A stretch of 45,119 bases of DNA from Prevotella sp. UBA6447 (GTDB lineage: Bacteria > Bacteroidota > Bacteroidia > Bacteroidales > Bacteroidaceae). This document shows, in pieces, positions 1-7,989 of this stretch. The notes beneath the pieces are model-generated. The model saw nothing but the letters and a program-made list of their open reading frames with translations, was not told where the DNA came from and did no database searches. The first letter of the stretch is position 1, and each line of letters begins with the position of its first letter. The stretch is taken from contig DJOD01000045.1 of assembly GCA_002437115.1 (NCBI GenBank), forward strand, positions 1 to 45,119, in the 5' to 3' direction. A program made the translations under genes and the position numbers.

Positions 1-20
1 TTAGAATTAACAGAGTATTG
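1..20. repeat. Terminal inverted repeat, left copy
   Basis: The first 20 bases, TTAGAATTAACAGAGTATTG, are the exact reverse complement of the last 20 bases of the window (45100-45119). The two flanks diverge immediately inside the repeat. That is what two insertion-sequence ends bounding an assembled segment would look like. No transposase is present in the window, so the insertion-sequence reading is inference. Confidence 0.75.
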
Positions 21-30
21 TTATTAGAGA

Positions 31-86
31 AATAATAGCTTAAAAACTGAAAATAATAGCTTAAAATCCAGAATAATAGCTATCAT
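31..86. repeat. Phased AATAATAGCT repeats (3 copies)
   Basis: AATAATAGCT occurs at 31-40, 52-61 and 72-81, with start-to-start spacing of 21 and 20 bases, close to two helical turns. The third copy is part of a near-palindrome with AATAATAGCTAT. A second cluster of the same motif lies at 13275-13330, before gltB. The helical phasing and palindromic core suggest a DNA-binding site or an intergenic repeat family. The rest of 87-195 shows no gene. Confidence 0.6.
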
Positions 87-195
87 TTCTTCTCTTCTCT
101 ATCCCTTTACACACAGCCTGTTACAAATCTCGCAAGAACGCCAGCCCTTTCTTCGGAGAAAATGGCCAGCCCTTGGAACGAAGGAAAACGGAAAA

Positions 196-270
196 AGCCC
201 TGGCGCGCAAGCCGACCACATAGCGGAAGCAGACCAAGGGGCCTGGCGCGCGGCTTGCCCGCAAGGGCTT
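196..270 (-). terminator. Terminator-like structure of the lipoprotein operon
   Basis: Read on the minus strand, AGCCCT pairs with AGGGCT, and inside it GCAAGCCG pairs with CGGCTTGC. The outer stem is followed by TTTTT (plus 92-96 of the 101-200 block, about 192-196). It lies just after the stop of the lipoprotein gene at 289. Confidence 0.5.
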
Positions 271-288
271 ATGAAGTTATCGCAAACT

Positions 289-1839
289 CTAATGGGCAGA
301 AGAGGAACGGTAGGTAACAGGCGTAACGTCGTCTTTCTTCAGCACATCATAGATATCCTGGGGTTTGGTCTTCACAGGCCCGCGCATGAAAATGGTGGCA
401 TTGTAACTCTTCATGAACTGGTGATAGAAGTCGGGATCTTCCTGCGGAAGCTCGAACGCCTTCGAAGGACGACCTTTTTTGTCGATGTGAGCAATGTAGG
501 GACGCGTGTAGACACCATCGTCGCGGCGACTGGAGAAGACTATCCAGCGTCCGTTTGACGACCACTCATGATAGCTCTCAGCACTGTTGGAGTTGGCCGC
601 CGTAAGCGGATAAGTCTTCATGGTCTTGAGGTCAGTCATCCACAGGTCGGCGTCGCGGTGCCATACATGGAAGCATCCCCAGCCACCCAGACTGAAGAGC
701 AGGAACCTGCCGTCGGGCGACACACGCGGAAAAGTGGCACTCTTGCCCATGCCTGCCGCGTCGAACACAAGCTCGCGAGGGCCGAAGGTGCGCGTCTTCG
801 CATCAAAAGGCAGACGATACAGGCTATACTTGATTTCCTTGGCGCGGGCGATGGCCTCAACATCATGGGGCACCGTGTCGTGGTATTCGAAATGGGCGCT
901 GGAATAATAGAGGTACTTGCCGTCGGGCGACCAGCAAGGAAACACCTCAAACTCTGTGGAGTCGTTGAGGATAGTCGACACCTCGTTTTTGTCGGGATCA
1001 AAGAGAATGAGGTCACTTTGCTGGTCGAGCACCTCAATCTTGTTGATGTCGCGCGTGTGGAAGCTCTGCATGGTCTTGTCGGTGGAGTAGGCCAAGAGCT
1101 TCAGCGTGGGGTGCCAAGCCGGGTAGACACCAGACGACAGGATGCTGTCGTTGTTCATGTTCACCTTCTGCATCTTGCCGTCATACTCGATAAACGTTCC
1201 GCCATGGTTCTGGCGAGCGTGAAACTGGTAACGGTCGGGGTTGTAGTTTTGCACATTGTGGCAGTTGATGCACTGCCCGTCGCTGTCGTTGGCCGCAAGC
1301 ATGTTGTTGTAGACGACCGTCTCCTCATAGTTCTCCAGGCACCGCTGGTTGATGGTCAGCTCTTCATAAGTGACATACGAAGGAGCGATGAGACGGTAAG
1401 AAATGTAAGGGTCAATGCTGTCGGGACTGACCGTGATGGTGAAGGGCTTGTAATGGGTCCACTGGCCTCGCACTTGGGCATAGACATCCACCCGTATGTC
1501 GTTGCCTTTGGCAGCGGCGGCCAGTGACTTCCAAGCGTTAAGGTCGGGTTGGGCCTTTCGGCCAGCACAGACAATCTCGTCGTTACCGTAGCTGTAACGC
1601 GTCACCACATCCTCTGCGGGCGACGTGAGCTCCATCGACAGCGGGGCTATGTTTACCGGCACGGTGACATGGGTGTAGTCTGGATAGATGGCTGGCAACT
1701 GGGGTGTCTCGCTGTATTGTGCGGGAACCTCCGCGCTGCCACACCCCACAAGGCTTAGCGACAAAAAGAGTATCAATGTGAGCGCAACACCATGGCAAGC
1801 GCGCAGTCTTGGGCAGTATGTGTTATTCTTCAATTTCAT
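289..1839 (-). CDS. Lipoprotein with TolB-like propeller and a CxxCH haem motif
   Basis: The protein is 516 residues when started at the ATG at 1839. This start gives a clean lipoprotein signal: a basic N-terminus, a hydrophobic stretch, and a lipobox LVGC with Cys33. A longer start at 1896 overlaps the upstream stop codon and would add 20 residues before the signal, so it is less likely although it would fit translational coupling. A single c-type haem motif CINCH (Cys190, Cys193, His194) lies in the middle. The C-terminal half repeats WSPDGKYLYYSS / VSPDGRFLLFS / WSSNGRWIVFSS units typical of TolB/PD40 beta-propellers. It probably acts at the cell envelope as a lipid-anchored haem or propeller protein. 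It is co-transcribed with the membrane protein upstream. Its substrate or partner is unknown. The architecture is well supported; the function is not. Confidence 0.8.
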   Translation of the reverse strand: MKLKNNTYCPRLRACHGVALTLILFLSLSLVGCGSAEVPAQYSETPQLPAIYPDYTHVTVPVNIAPLSMELTSPAEDVVTRYSYGNDEIVCAGRKAQPDLNAWKSLAAAAKGNDIRVDVYAQVRGQWTHYKPFTITVSPDSIDPYISYRLIAPSYVTYEELTINQRCLENYEETVVYNNMLAANDSDGQCINCHNVQNYNPDRYQFHARQNHGGTFIEYDGKMQKVNMNNDSILSSGVYPAWHPTLKLLAYSTDKTMQSFHTRDINKIEVLDQQSDLILFDPDKNEVSTILNDSTEFEVFPCWSPDGKYLYYSSAHFEYHDTVPHDVEAIARAKEIKYSLYRLPFDAKTRTFGPRELVFDAAGMGKSATFPRVSPDGRFLLFSLGGWGCFHVWHRDADLWMTDLKTMKTYPLTAANSNSAESYHEWSSNGRWIVFSSRRDDGVYTRPYIAHIDKKGRPSKAFELPQEDPDFYHQFMKSYNATIFMRGPVKTKPQDIYDVLKKDDVTPVTYRSSSAH

Positions 1840-1895
1840 ATCTATTGGTTTGTGATTCGTAAGTTTGCAATGTTCATCGGCGGGCTCTACAGGCA

Positions 1896-3857
1896 TCAAT
1901 AGCTCTTGAGACCTCGTATGAGGAAATACTCATAATAGAATGTGCCGCCAAAGCGTGGGTAGAGCAGCGGCTTCATCTGCTCCTCGCTCATGCCCTGCAA
2001 CTGCTGGGCTGCAGCCATGAAGTCGTTGTAGTTTTGCTTCACCTCAGGGTCGAAAGGCATGTGGCTGATGTCCACGTTGTTCTCCAGGTGCCCATAGAGA
2101 TAGGCGGCTTCCTGGTAATGGACGGGCATGCGCTGGCCAGGGTGCAGACGCACATACTGGGCAAACTGAGTCCAGAAGATGGGTATTTGCTTCGACTGCA
2201 GGGCGGCCAGCAGGCAAGCCTCCTGGTAGACGGGGTCGTTAGAGGTTTCGTTGGCAAAGCTGTTGAGCAGGTAAAGCTCCACAAGCGTGTTGTCGGAGGT
2301 CAGCGCGTCGCGCCCCCTCAAGAAATGGAGGATGGGTTTCATCTCCGGGTCGCGCTTGATGAGACTGCGGTTGGAGAGGTAAGGTTCATAGTGCTCAGCA
2401 AACTCCTTATAATATTTAGTGTACTTCAAGATGTCGACATACTTCTTGGCCACCTTCATCTCGCCATTGAGGATGGCACACTTGAGCATATACTTCAGGT
2501 AGTCGACGCGCCACCCGAACTCCACTCCGTCTTCCAGGCACCAGCGGTAACAGAAGTTTAGCTTGCCGTAATGGTAATAGATGAGCTTTCCGCCCGTCTG
2601 GGTAAGCCTGACCTGGAAAGGCGCATTGCACATGGCACCACCGTTCTTGTAGTGATACATGTTGTCGCCTGCCGTCCCCAGGCGGAAGAGCGCGAGGTTC
2701 TTCAACATCCACATCATGCGGGTGGGTTCCTCATCGTCGTCAAGGGTCTGGTAGGTCTGCAGCACGGCATCCCAATTGAGGTTTTCCACCTCGTGAGTCA
2801 TGATAAGCTCACGACGGAAATTCTTGTCCTTGTACCAGCCGAGCCAAGTGCCTGCCACAAGCACAACTACAGCCAAGGTATTGGCCACGACGGCATACCA
2901 ACGACGACGAAGGGCAGCGGGCCAAGCACCATATGCCAGAGCCATCATGGCCAGGGAAACGGTGAGCAAGACGAATGGCAGATAGTAAACGGGGAACTCG
3001 CCGAGGAAACAATACACAGGCAACGCCGTGGAGTAGATACCCGCCTCAGGGGTTTGGCAATAGAGGAAACGATAGCAAAAGAGAGGTATGAAAACAATGG
3101 CCGCAAGAGCCACAAGGTTTGAAACGACCTTCCCCAAGACACCCGACCGGGTGCCCGCAGACAGTCGCCAAGCTATTAGCGCCATCAGACCTGTGGCCAT
3201 CAGACCGTAATAGCCCAACAGGGGATAAGCCACAGCCGTGCTGGCGATCATGTAAAGGTTGCGGAGCTGCCAACGCGAAGGGATGACGCGGTAGAGCCAC
3301 ACCAAGCCCACGGCTGCGGCCGTTCCTATCGTGGCCACAAAGAAATGACCGCGAAGCTTCAAGTAGAAAATCCAATAACCAAGGTCTACATCGGTGATAA
3401 GCAGCAACACGACAGGCACTAACAGCACCGTGGAAGCATAGGCGGGAATATGGAAAGTGCGCCTGACAAGCCACACCAGCAGCAACCACCATAAGCTCAA
3501 CAGCGCCACTCCTATCCAAGGATGGTAGAAATACTGTGTAAAATAGGTTCCCAACCAAGTGAGAAAGCCTCCCGAAACAACCATTTGCTGCTGGAAAAAC
3601 AAGGGGGTGTACAGGAACAGGTTAAGCTCCTGCACCCGGAAAAGGAAGTCGGAGTCGTAAGCCAAGAGGGCTGCCGCAATGGCTATGAGTGCCAATACGG
3701 GAAGCGTGTAGCCGCCAAGGGTACCTACAAACGATGGCTTGTGATTGGAAGAGAAATCGGCATGGGGCTCTTGCCGATAATGGGTGCCGCCCGGCCGGGG
3801 GGCACCTGAGCCATGTACGTGTGCCTGGCTCTCTGTTGACTGATGTTTTAAATTCAT
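1896..3857 (-). CDS. Polytopic membrane protein with large soluble C-terminal half (DUF6057-like)
   Basis: The protein is 653 residues, starting at the ATG at 3857 (MNLKHQSTES); the longer open frame to 3986 has an uncharacteristic N-terminus. About nine hydrophobic helices fill roughly residues 45-340, for example GGYTLPVLALIAIAAALL and FFVATIGTAAAVGLVWL. They are followed by about 310 soluble, helix-rich residues with TPR-like aromatic spacing. I recall this layout from the Bacteroidetes-only family DUF6057, but I cannot confirm the match here. The stop overlaps the possible upstream start of the haem-motif lipoprotein, so the two are very likely one operon and may form one envelope complex. 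No catalytic motif is seen. Confidence 0.75.
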   Translation of the reverse strand: MNLKHQSTESQAHVHGSGAPRPGGTHYRQEPHADFSSNHKPSFVGTLGGYTLPVLALIAIAAALLAYDSDFLFRVQELNLFLYTPLFFQQQMVVSGGFLTWLGTYFTQYFYHPWIGVALLSLWWLLLVWLVRRTFHIPAYASTVLLVPVVLLLITDVDLGYWIFYLKLRGHFFVATIGTAAAVGLVWLYRVIPSRWQLRNLYMIASTAVAYPLLGYYGLMATGLMALIAWRLSAGTRSGVLGKVVSNLVALAAIVFIPLFCYRFLYCQTPEAGIYSTALPVYCFLGEFPVYYLPFVLLTVSLAMMALAYGAWPAALRRRWYAVVANTLAVVVLVAGTWLGWYKDKNFRRELIMTHEVENLNWDAVLQTYQTLDDDEEPTRMMWMLKNLALFRLGTAGDNMYHYKNGGAMCNAPFQVRLTQTGGKLIYYHYGKLNFCYRWCLEDGVEFGWRVDYLKYMLKCAILNGEMKVAKKYVDILKYTKYYKEFAEHYEPYLSNRSLIKRDPEMKPILHFLRGRDALTSDNTLVELYLLNSFANETSNDPVYQEACLLAALQSKQIPIFWTQFAQYVRLHPGQRMPVHYQEAAYLYGHLENNVDISHMPFDPEVKQNYNDFMAAAQQLQGMSEEQMKPLLYPRFGGTFYYEYFLIRGLKSY

Positions 3858-4050
3858 TTCATAAAGGTCGTTAGGACAACACAAAAGTAATAAATAAATG
3901 TGAATAACATATAGGTTTGTGGGAAAAACAAATGAAAACAAGATGGATTTGTGGCTTTTTGGACGCGCCCTTACCATAAACCGCAAGGCTGCGGCTCGCT
4001 TTCTCCCAACGCACTAAGCACCAAAACTGGCCAACAGCCATGTCGTGATG

Positions 4051-4092
4051 ACAAAAAAGAAAGCCCAGCCACACAAAGCGTGCGGCTGGGCC
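4051..4092 (-). terminator. Intrinsic terminator of pnp
   Basis: On the minus strand a 12-bp stem GCCCAGCCGCAC / GTGTGGCTGGGC (one G-T pair) has a GCTTT loop and is followed by TTTCTTTTTT. It lies 55 bases after the pnp stop. The rest of the 3858-4146 gap shows no gene. Confidence 0.85.
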
Positions 4093-4146
4093 TAAAAAGA
4101 TTATGATGCGGACAACAATAGGCATTGTCCACTGGCTCGAGGTTGC

Positions 4147-6402
4147 TTACTCAGCAGTCTCGTTGTTCTCTTCACGGTTGTTGTTACGTGGCTGACGCTC
4201 GCGTCCGCTACGGTCATCACGACGCGGACGACGCTCGCCACGCGGACGACGCTCGCGCTCCACGTAACCTTCAGGCTTTTCAATGAGCACACGGTGAGAG
4301 AGCTTGTACTTACCCGTCTTCGGGTCGATCTCAAGGAGCTTCACCTGGATGTGGTCACCTTCCTTGATGCCAGCCTCTTCGACAGTCTCCAGGCGCTTCC
4401 AAGCAATCTCGGAGATATGCAACAAACCTTCCTTGCCTGGCATGATCTCAACAAAGCATCCGTAAGGCATGATGCTCTTCACGATGCCATCATAGACCTC
4501 GCCTACCTCAGGAATGGCCACAATGGCACGAATCTTCTTAATGGCAGCGTCGATAGACTCCTTGTTGGGCGCGCTAACCTGCACATGGCCAACACCGTCG
4601 GCCTCGTCTATGGTGATTGTAGAGCCTGTTTCCTCTTGCATCTGCTGGATGATCTTACCGCCCGGGCCTATCACAGCACCGATAAACTCCTTCGGAATGT
4701 CGAAGGCTTCAATGCGGGGCACCTGCGGCTTCATCTCGGCACGAGGCTCAGAGATGGTCTTCATCATCTCGTTCATAATATGCTCACGGCCAGCCTTGGC
4801 CTGCATCAAAGCACGCTCTATAACCTCGAATGACAAGCCGTCACACTTGATATCCATCTGGGTAGCTGTAAGGCCATTCTTCGTTCCCGTGGTCTTGAAG
4901 TCCATGTCACCAAGGTGATCCTCATCACCAAGAATATCAGAAAGGATGGCGAACTTGTCTTCACCTGGATTGTGGATGAGCCCCATGGCAATGCCCGCAA
5001 CAGGATTCTTGATGGGCACACCCGCGTCCATCAAGGCAAGGGTTCCACCACAGACGCTGGCCATCGACGATGAGCCATTCGACTCAAGAATGTCACTCAC
5101 CACACGAACCGTATAAGGATAGTTGGCAGGAATCTGTCCCTTGAGGGCACGCCATGCCAAATGACCATGACCAATCTCGCGACGGCCTGGGCCGCGCTGG
5201 CTCTTAGCCTCACCGGTAGAGAACGGAGGGAAATTGTAATGAAGCAGGAAACGTTGGTAACCGCGCGTAACGGCTCCGTCAACGAGTTTCTCGTCAAGCT
5301 TAGTTCCCAGGGTCACCGTGGCAAGAGACATGGTCTCGCCACGCTGGAAGATGGCTGATCCGTGAGGCATAGGAAGCGGAGACACCTCACACCAGATGGG
5401 GCGAACCTCATCCGTCTTGCGGCCATCCATGCGCAGCCCCTCGTCAAGGATGCAACGGCGCATGGCATCGCGCATGGTGTCACCCCAATAACGGCCTGCC
5501 TCAGCGTGCTTCTCTTCAAGCTCTTCCTCGGAAAGGTCACTATGCGCAGCGTCGTACTTCTCAAGGAAGTCGGCGATTGTCTTGTCGAAAGCGTCATTGC
5601 GCTCCTGCTTGGGCAAGGTCTTGTGGATGATGTCATAGGCGGGCTGGTAGAGCTCGGCGTGGATTTGCTTGCGCAAGTCCTCGTCGTTTATCTCATCGTT
5701 GTACGCGCGCTTGACATCTGTGCCCAGCTCCTTGGCCAGCTCGTCCTGCAAGTCACACATCGGCTTGATAGCTTCTTGCGCAGCTTTCAGGGCACCAATC
5801 AAGTCTTGTTCTGACACCTCGCTCATCTCACCCTCAACCATCATCAAGTTATCCTTGGTGCAACCGACCATGATGTCAAGATCGGCATCCTTCATCTGGT
5901 CGAAGGTCGGGTCTATGACATACTCGCCGTTGATGCGAGCGACACGGCACTCGGAAATGGTGTGCTCAAAAGGTATAGTGGAGCAGGCCATGGCAGCTGA
6001 AGCTGCGAAGCCAGCGAGAGCATCGGGCTGATCCTTACCGTCGCTCGAAAGCAACCAGATCTGCACGAAAACCTCACAGTGGAAATCAGAGGGGAACAAG
6101 GGGCGCAGGGCGCGGTCTACAAGACGAGAAACAAGGATTTCTTCGTCGCTGGCTTTACTCTCACGCTTGGTAAAGCCTCCAGGGAAACGGCCTGTAGCAT
6201 AATACTTTTCCCTGTAGTCTACTGTCACCGGCATGAAATCGGTGCCGGGAACTGCTTCTTTGGCTGCCGTGACGGTGGCGAGCAACACGGTGTTGTTCAT
6301 ACGAAGAACAACAGAACCGTCGGCTTGCTTGGCAACCTTTCCGGTCTCAATTGAGATGGTCCTTCCATCTGGCAATTGGACGGTCTTTGTAATTACGTTC
6401 AT
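4147..6402 (-). CDS. pnp: Polynucleotide phosphorylase
   Basis: At 751 residues it has the usual length for PNPase, the phosphorolytic 3'-5' exoribonuclease of RNA decay. Order of domains: a first RNase PH domain (about 10-145), an alpha-helical linker, a second RNase PH domain (about 330-550), a KH domain with the GPGGK loop at residues 579-583, and an S1 domain (about 640-710, GEVYDGIVKSIMPYGCFVEI). The C-terminal tail is a low-complexity Arg/Glu/Asn stretch (ERRPRGERRPRRDD) as in many Bacteroidetes PNPases, probably a disordered RNA-contact segment. The start MNVITKTVQLPDG is the family start. A Bacteroidetes promoter lies upstream and a strong terminator downstream, so it is monocistronic. 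Confidence 0.97.
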   Translation of the reverse strand: MNVITKTVQLPDGRTISIETGKVAKQADGSVVLRMNNTVLLATVTAAKEAVPGTDFMPVTVDYREKYYATGRFPGGFTKRESKASDEEILVSRLVDRALRPLFPSDFHCEVFVQIWLLSSDGKDQPDALAGFAASAAMACSTIPFEHTISECRVARINGEYVIDPTFDQMKDADLDIMVGCTKDNLMMVEGEMSEVSEQDLIGALKAAQEAIKPMCDLQDELAKELGTDVKRAYNDEINDEDLRKQIHAELYQPAYDIIHKTLPKQERNDAFDKTIADFLEKYDAAHSDLSEEELEEKHAEAGRYWGDTMRDAMRRCILDEGLRMDGRKTDEVRPIWCEVSPLPMPHGSAIFQRGETMSLATVTLGTKLDEKLVDGAVTRGYQRFLLHYNFPPFSTGEAKSQRGPGRREIGHGHLAWRALKGQIPANYPYTVRVVSDILESNGSSSMASVCGGTLALMDAGVPIKNPVAGIAMGLIHNPGEDKFAILSDILGDEDHLGDMDFKTTGTKNGLTATQMDIKCDGLSFEVIERALMQAKAGREHIMNEMMKTISEPRAEMKPQVPRIEAFDIPKEFIGAVIGPGGKIIQQMQEETGSTITIDEADGVGHVQVSAPNKESIDAAIKKIRAIVAIPEVGEVYDGIVKSIMPYGCFVEIMPGKEGLLHISEIAWKRLETVEEAGIKEGDHIQVKLLEIDPKTGKYKLSHRVLIEKPEGYVERERRPRGERRPRRDDRSGRERQPRNNNREENNETAE

Positions 6403-6456
6403 CTAAAAATTAAAAAAATCTTATTGTTTTGACTGACATCTAAAAATATCTGTGGG

Positions 6457-6487
6457 CAAAGATACCTATTAAAAACGGAAATGGCAA
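6457..6487 (-). promoter_or_regulatory. Bacteroidetes-type promoter for pnp
   Basis: On the minus strand TTG (6487-6485) is followed after 20 bases by TATCTTTG (6464-6457), matching the -33/-7 consensus. The leader to the pnp ATG is about 50 bases. Confidence 0.7.
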
Positions 6488-6556
6488 GCATTTTTTGACG
6501 AAAATATGAACTGGGAGAACTTTTTTGTTCTTTTAAGATAATTAATCTGCAAAAGT

Positions 6557-6588
6557 TTTGCAGCCATCTAATCTTTTTCTTACTTTTG
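6557..6588 (+). promoter_or_regulatory. Bacteroidetes-type promoter for the leucine-rich-repeat gene
   Basis: TTTG at 6557-6560, a 20-base spacer and TACTTTTG at 6581-6588 fit the TTTG/TAnnTTTG consensus. The leader to the ATG at 6623 is about 28 bases. Confidence 0.75.
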
Positions 6589-6622
6589 CTATCTGTAACT
6601 ACTATCTAACTCAAACAAGCTT

Positions 6623-7978
6623 ATGAGAAAATTTTACAAGCATCTACTGATTGGATTGCTTCTTTGTTCTGCCACCGTATCAAGGGCAGCGACAATGAGT
6701 TTCACAACCAGCAAGGCGGTGGGAGAAAACTTTTCCATCGCCATGAACCCAGGGGTGGAAGTCACCGTCACCTGGGCCGACGGTTCCAAGGAGACCTTTA
6801 TCAGCGACGGAACATTGCAGTCGATTACCCTGGCATCGCAAAAGTTCACTTTAGACATCGACACAGATGTCACTTCTCTTTATGTGGCGGGCAACCAGCT
6901 CACATCCATGGACTTGACAAGTATTGCCAATTCACTCAAGAAATTGTATTGCGGCAACAACGAACTGTCAACGCTGAACCTCAACAACTTCAAGAACCTG
7001 TCGGAAGTAGACGCTCAAGGCAATCGGCTGACAGCGCTGAAAGTATACGGTCCCAAAAGCATCAACGGCTCAAACAACCAACTGGCATCGTTTGCAATTT
7101 CACAACTCACTAGCCTGAAGCAACTCTTCATGGCCGACAACCAGCTGAAGGGAATTGGCACAACACAAATGACAGCTCTCGAATACCTATTCGTTCAGCG
7201 CAACGACATCAAGACCCTTAAGCTCAACAAGAATCCATTGCTCAAAGTGGCGGCCCTGTCTGACAATGAGTTGAGCACATGCAACCTTTCGGGCGCAAGC
7301 AAGCTGGAGGAACTATGGGCTGGAGGCAACCAGCTGGAACAACTTGACATAACGTCATGTGGGTCACTTCATTATCTTGTCGCGCCCAGCAGCCAACTGA
7401 AAACAATCCTTTGGAACGAGGCCTGCAAGAAGACGCTGTCTTACGTGGACATTAGGGACAACCGTCTGTTCTACAACTCTTTCCCGACCATTCGTAACAA
7501 CGACGTGCTCACAACAGCCCTTCTCACGCCGCAAAACCCGTATCCGCTGGTGGAAGAGGGATTCGTCTATGCCAACGTGGAAAACAACTGGAGCTCGGCC
7601 AAGCTCCAACCTATGGCGACCAACGGATGGGGAGCTTCATCAGCTCCATCACTGACAATCACCGACAGCGAGGGAAAAACCTTAAAGGAAAGCGACGACG
7701 CGGCCACGGGCGACTACAAGAGCTACCTGCGCCGCATCACTTTCTGGGACTCTTCCGTAGGAAAGACCGTGACCATCAGTGCCACATCCATTTATTATCC
7801 AAACGTTGCCTTGACTACAACCCCGTTCCTCGTGACCACTCCAACGGGCATCAAAGGCAACACCACCGACAACAGCGACAAGAAGGCCGACGTTTATTAC
7901 AACCTCAACGGACAGCGCGTGGACAAGCCCTCTCACGGCATCTATGTCTCCAACGGCAAGAAAGTCATCATCCGATAA
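6623..7978 (+). CDS. Secreted leucine-rich-repeat surface protein
   Basis: The protein is 451 residues. It has a signal peptide (about 1-23, MRKFYKHLLIGLLLCSATVSRA). About ten irregular leucine-rich repeats span residues 55-300, with units such as NQLTSMDLTSIANSLKKLYC and NNELSTLNLNNFKNL. A beta-rich region follows. The last 27 residues (YYNLNGQRVDKP, then HGIYVSNGKKVIIR) match the tail found on many Prevotella exported proteins, which resembles type IX secretion sorting tails. It is probably cell-surface or secreted and involved in binding. The M60 peptidase gene starts 12 bases downstream, so the two are co-transcribed and may act on the same host glycoprotein. The ligand cannot be read from sequence. 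Confidence 0.85.
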   Translation: MRKFYKHLLIGLLLCSATVSRAATMSFTTSKAVGENFSIAMNPGVEVTVTWADGSKETFISDGTLQSITLASQKFTLDIDTDVTSLYVAGNQLTSMDLTSIANSLKKLYCGNNELSTLNLNNFKNLSEVDAQGNRLTALKVYGPKSINGSNNQLASFAISQLTSLKQLFMADNQLKGIGTTQMTALEYLFVQRNDIKTLKLNKNPLLKVAALSDNELSTCNLSGASKLEELWAGGNQLEQLDITSCGSLHYLVAPSSQLKTILWNEACKKTLSYVDIRDNRLFYNSFPTIRNNDVLTTALLTPQNPYPLVEEGFVYANVENNWSSAKLQPMATNGWGASSAPSLTITDSEGKTLKESDDAATGDYKSYLRRITFWDSSVGKTVTISATSIYYPNVALTTTPFLVTTPTGIKGNTTDNSDKKADVYYNLNGQRVDKPSHGIYVSNGKKVIIR

Positions 7979-7989
7979 ACTGAATCATC

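Noticed and set aside
568..1527. 319-codon open frame on the plus strand
   Set aside because: It lies antisense to the lipoprotein gene, has no family features, and is explained by GC-rich codon use on the other strand.
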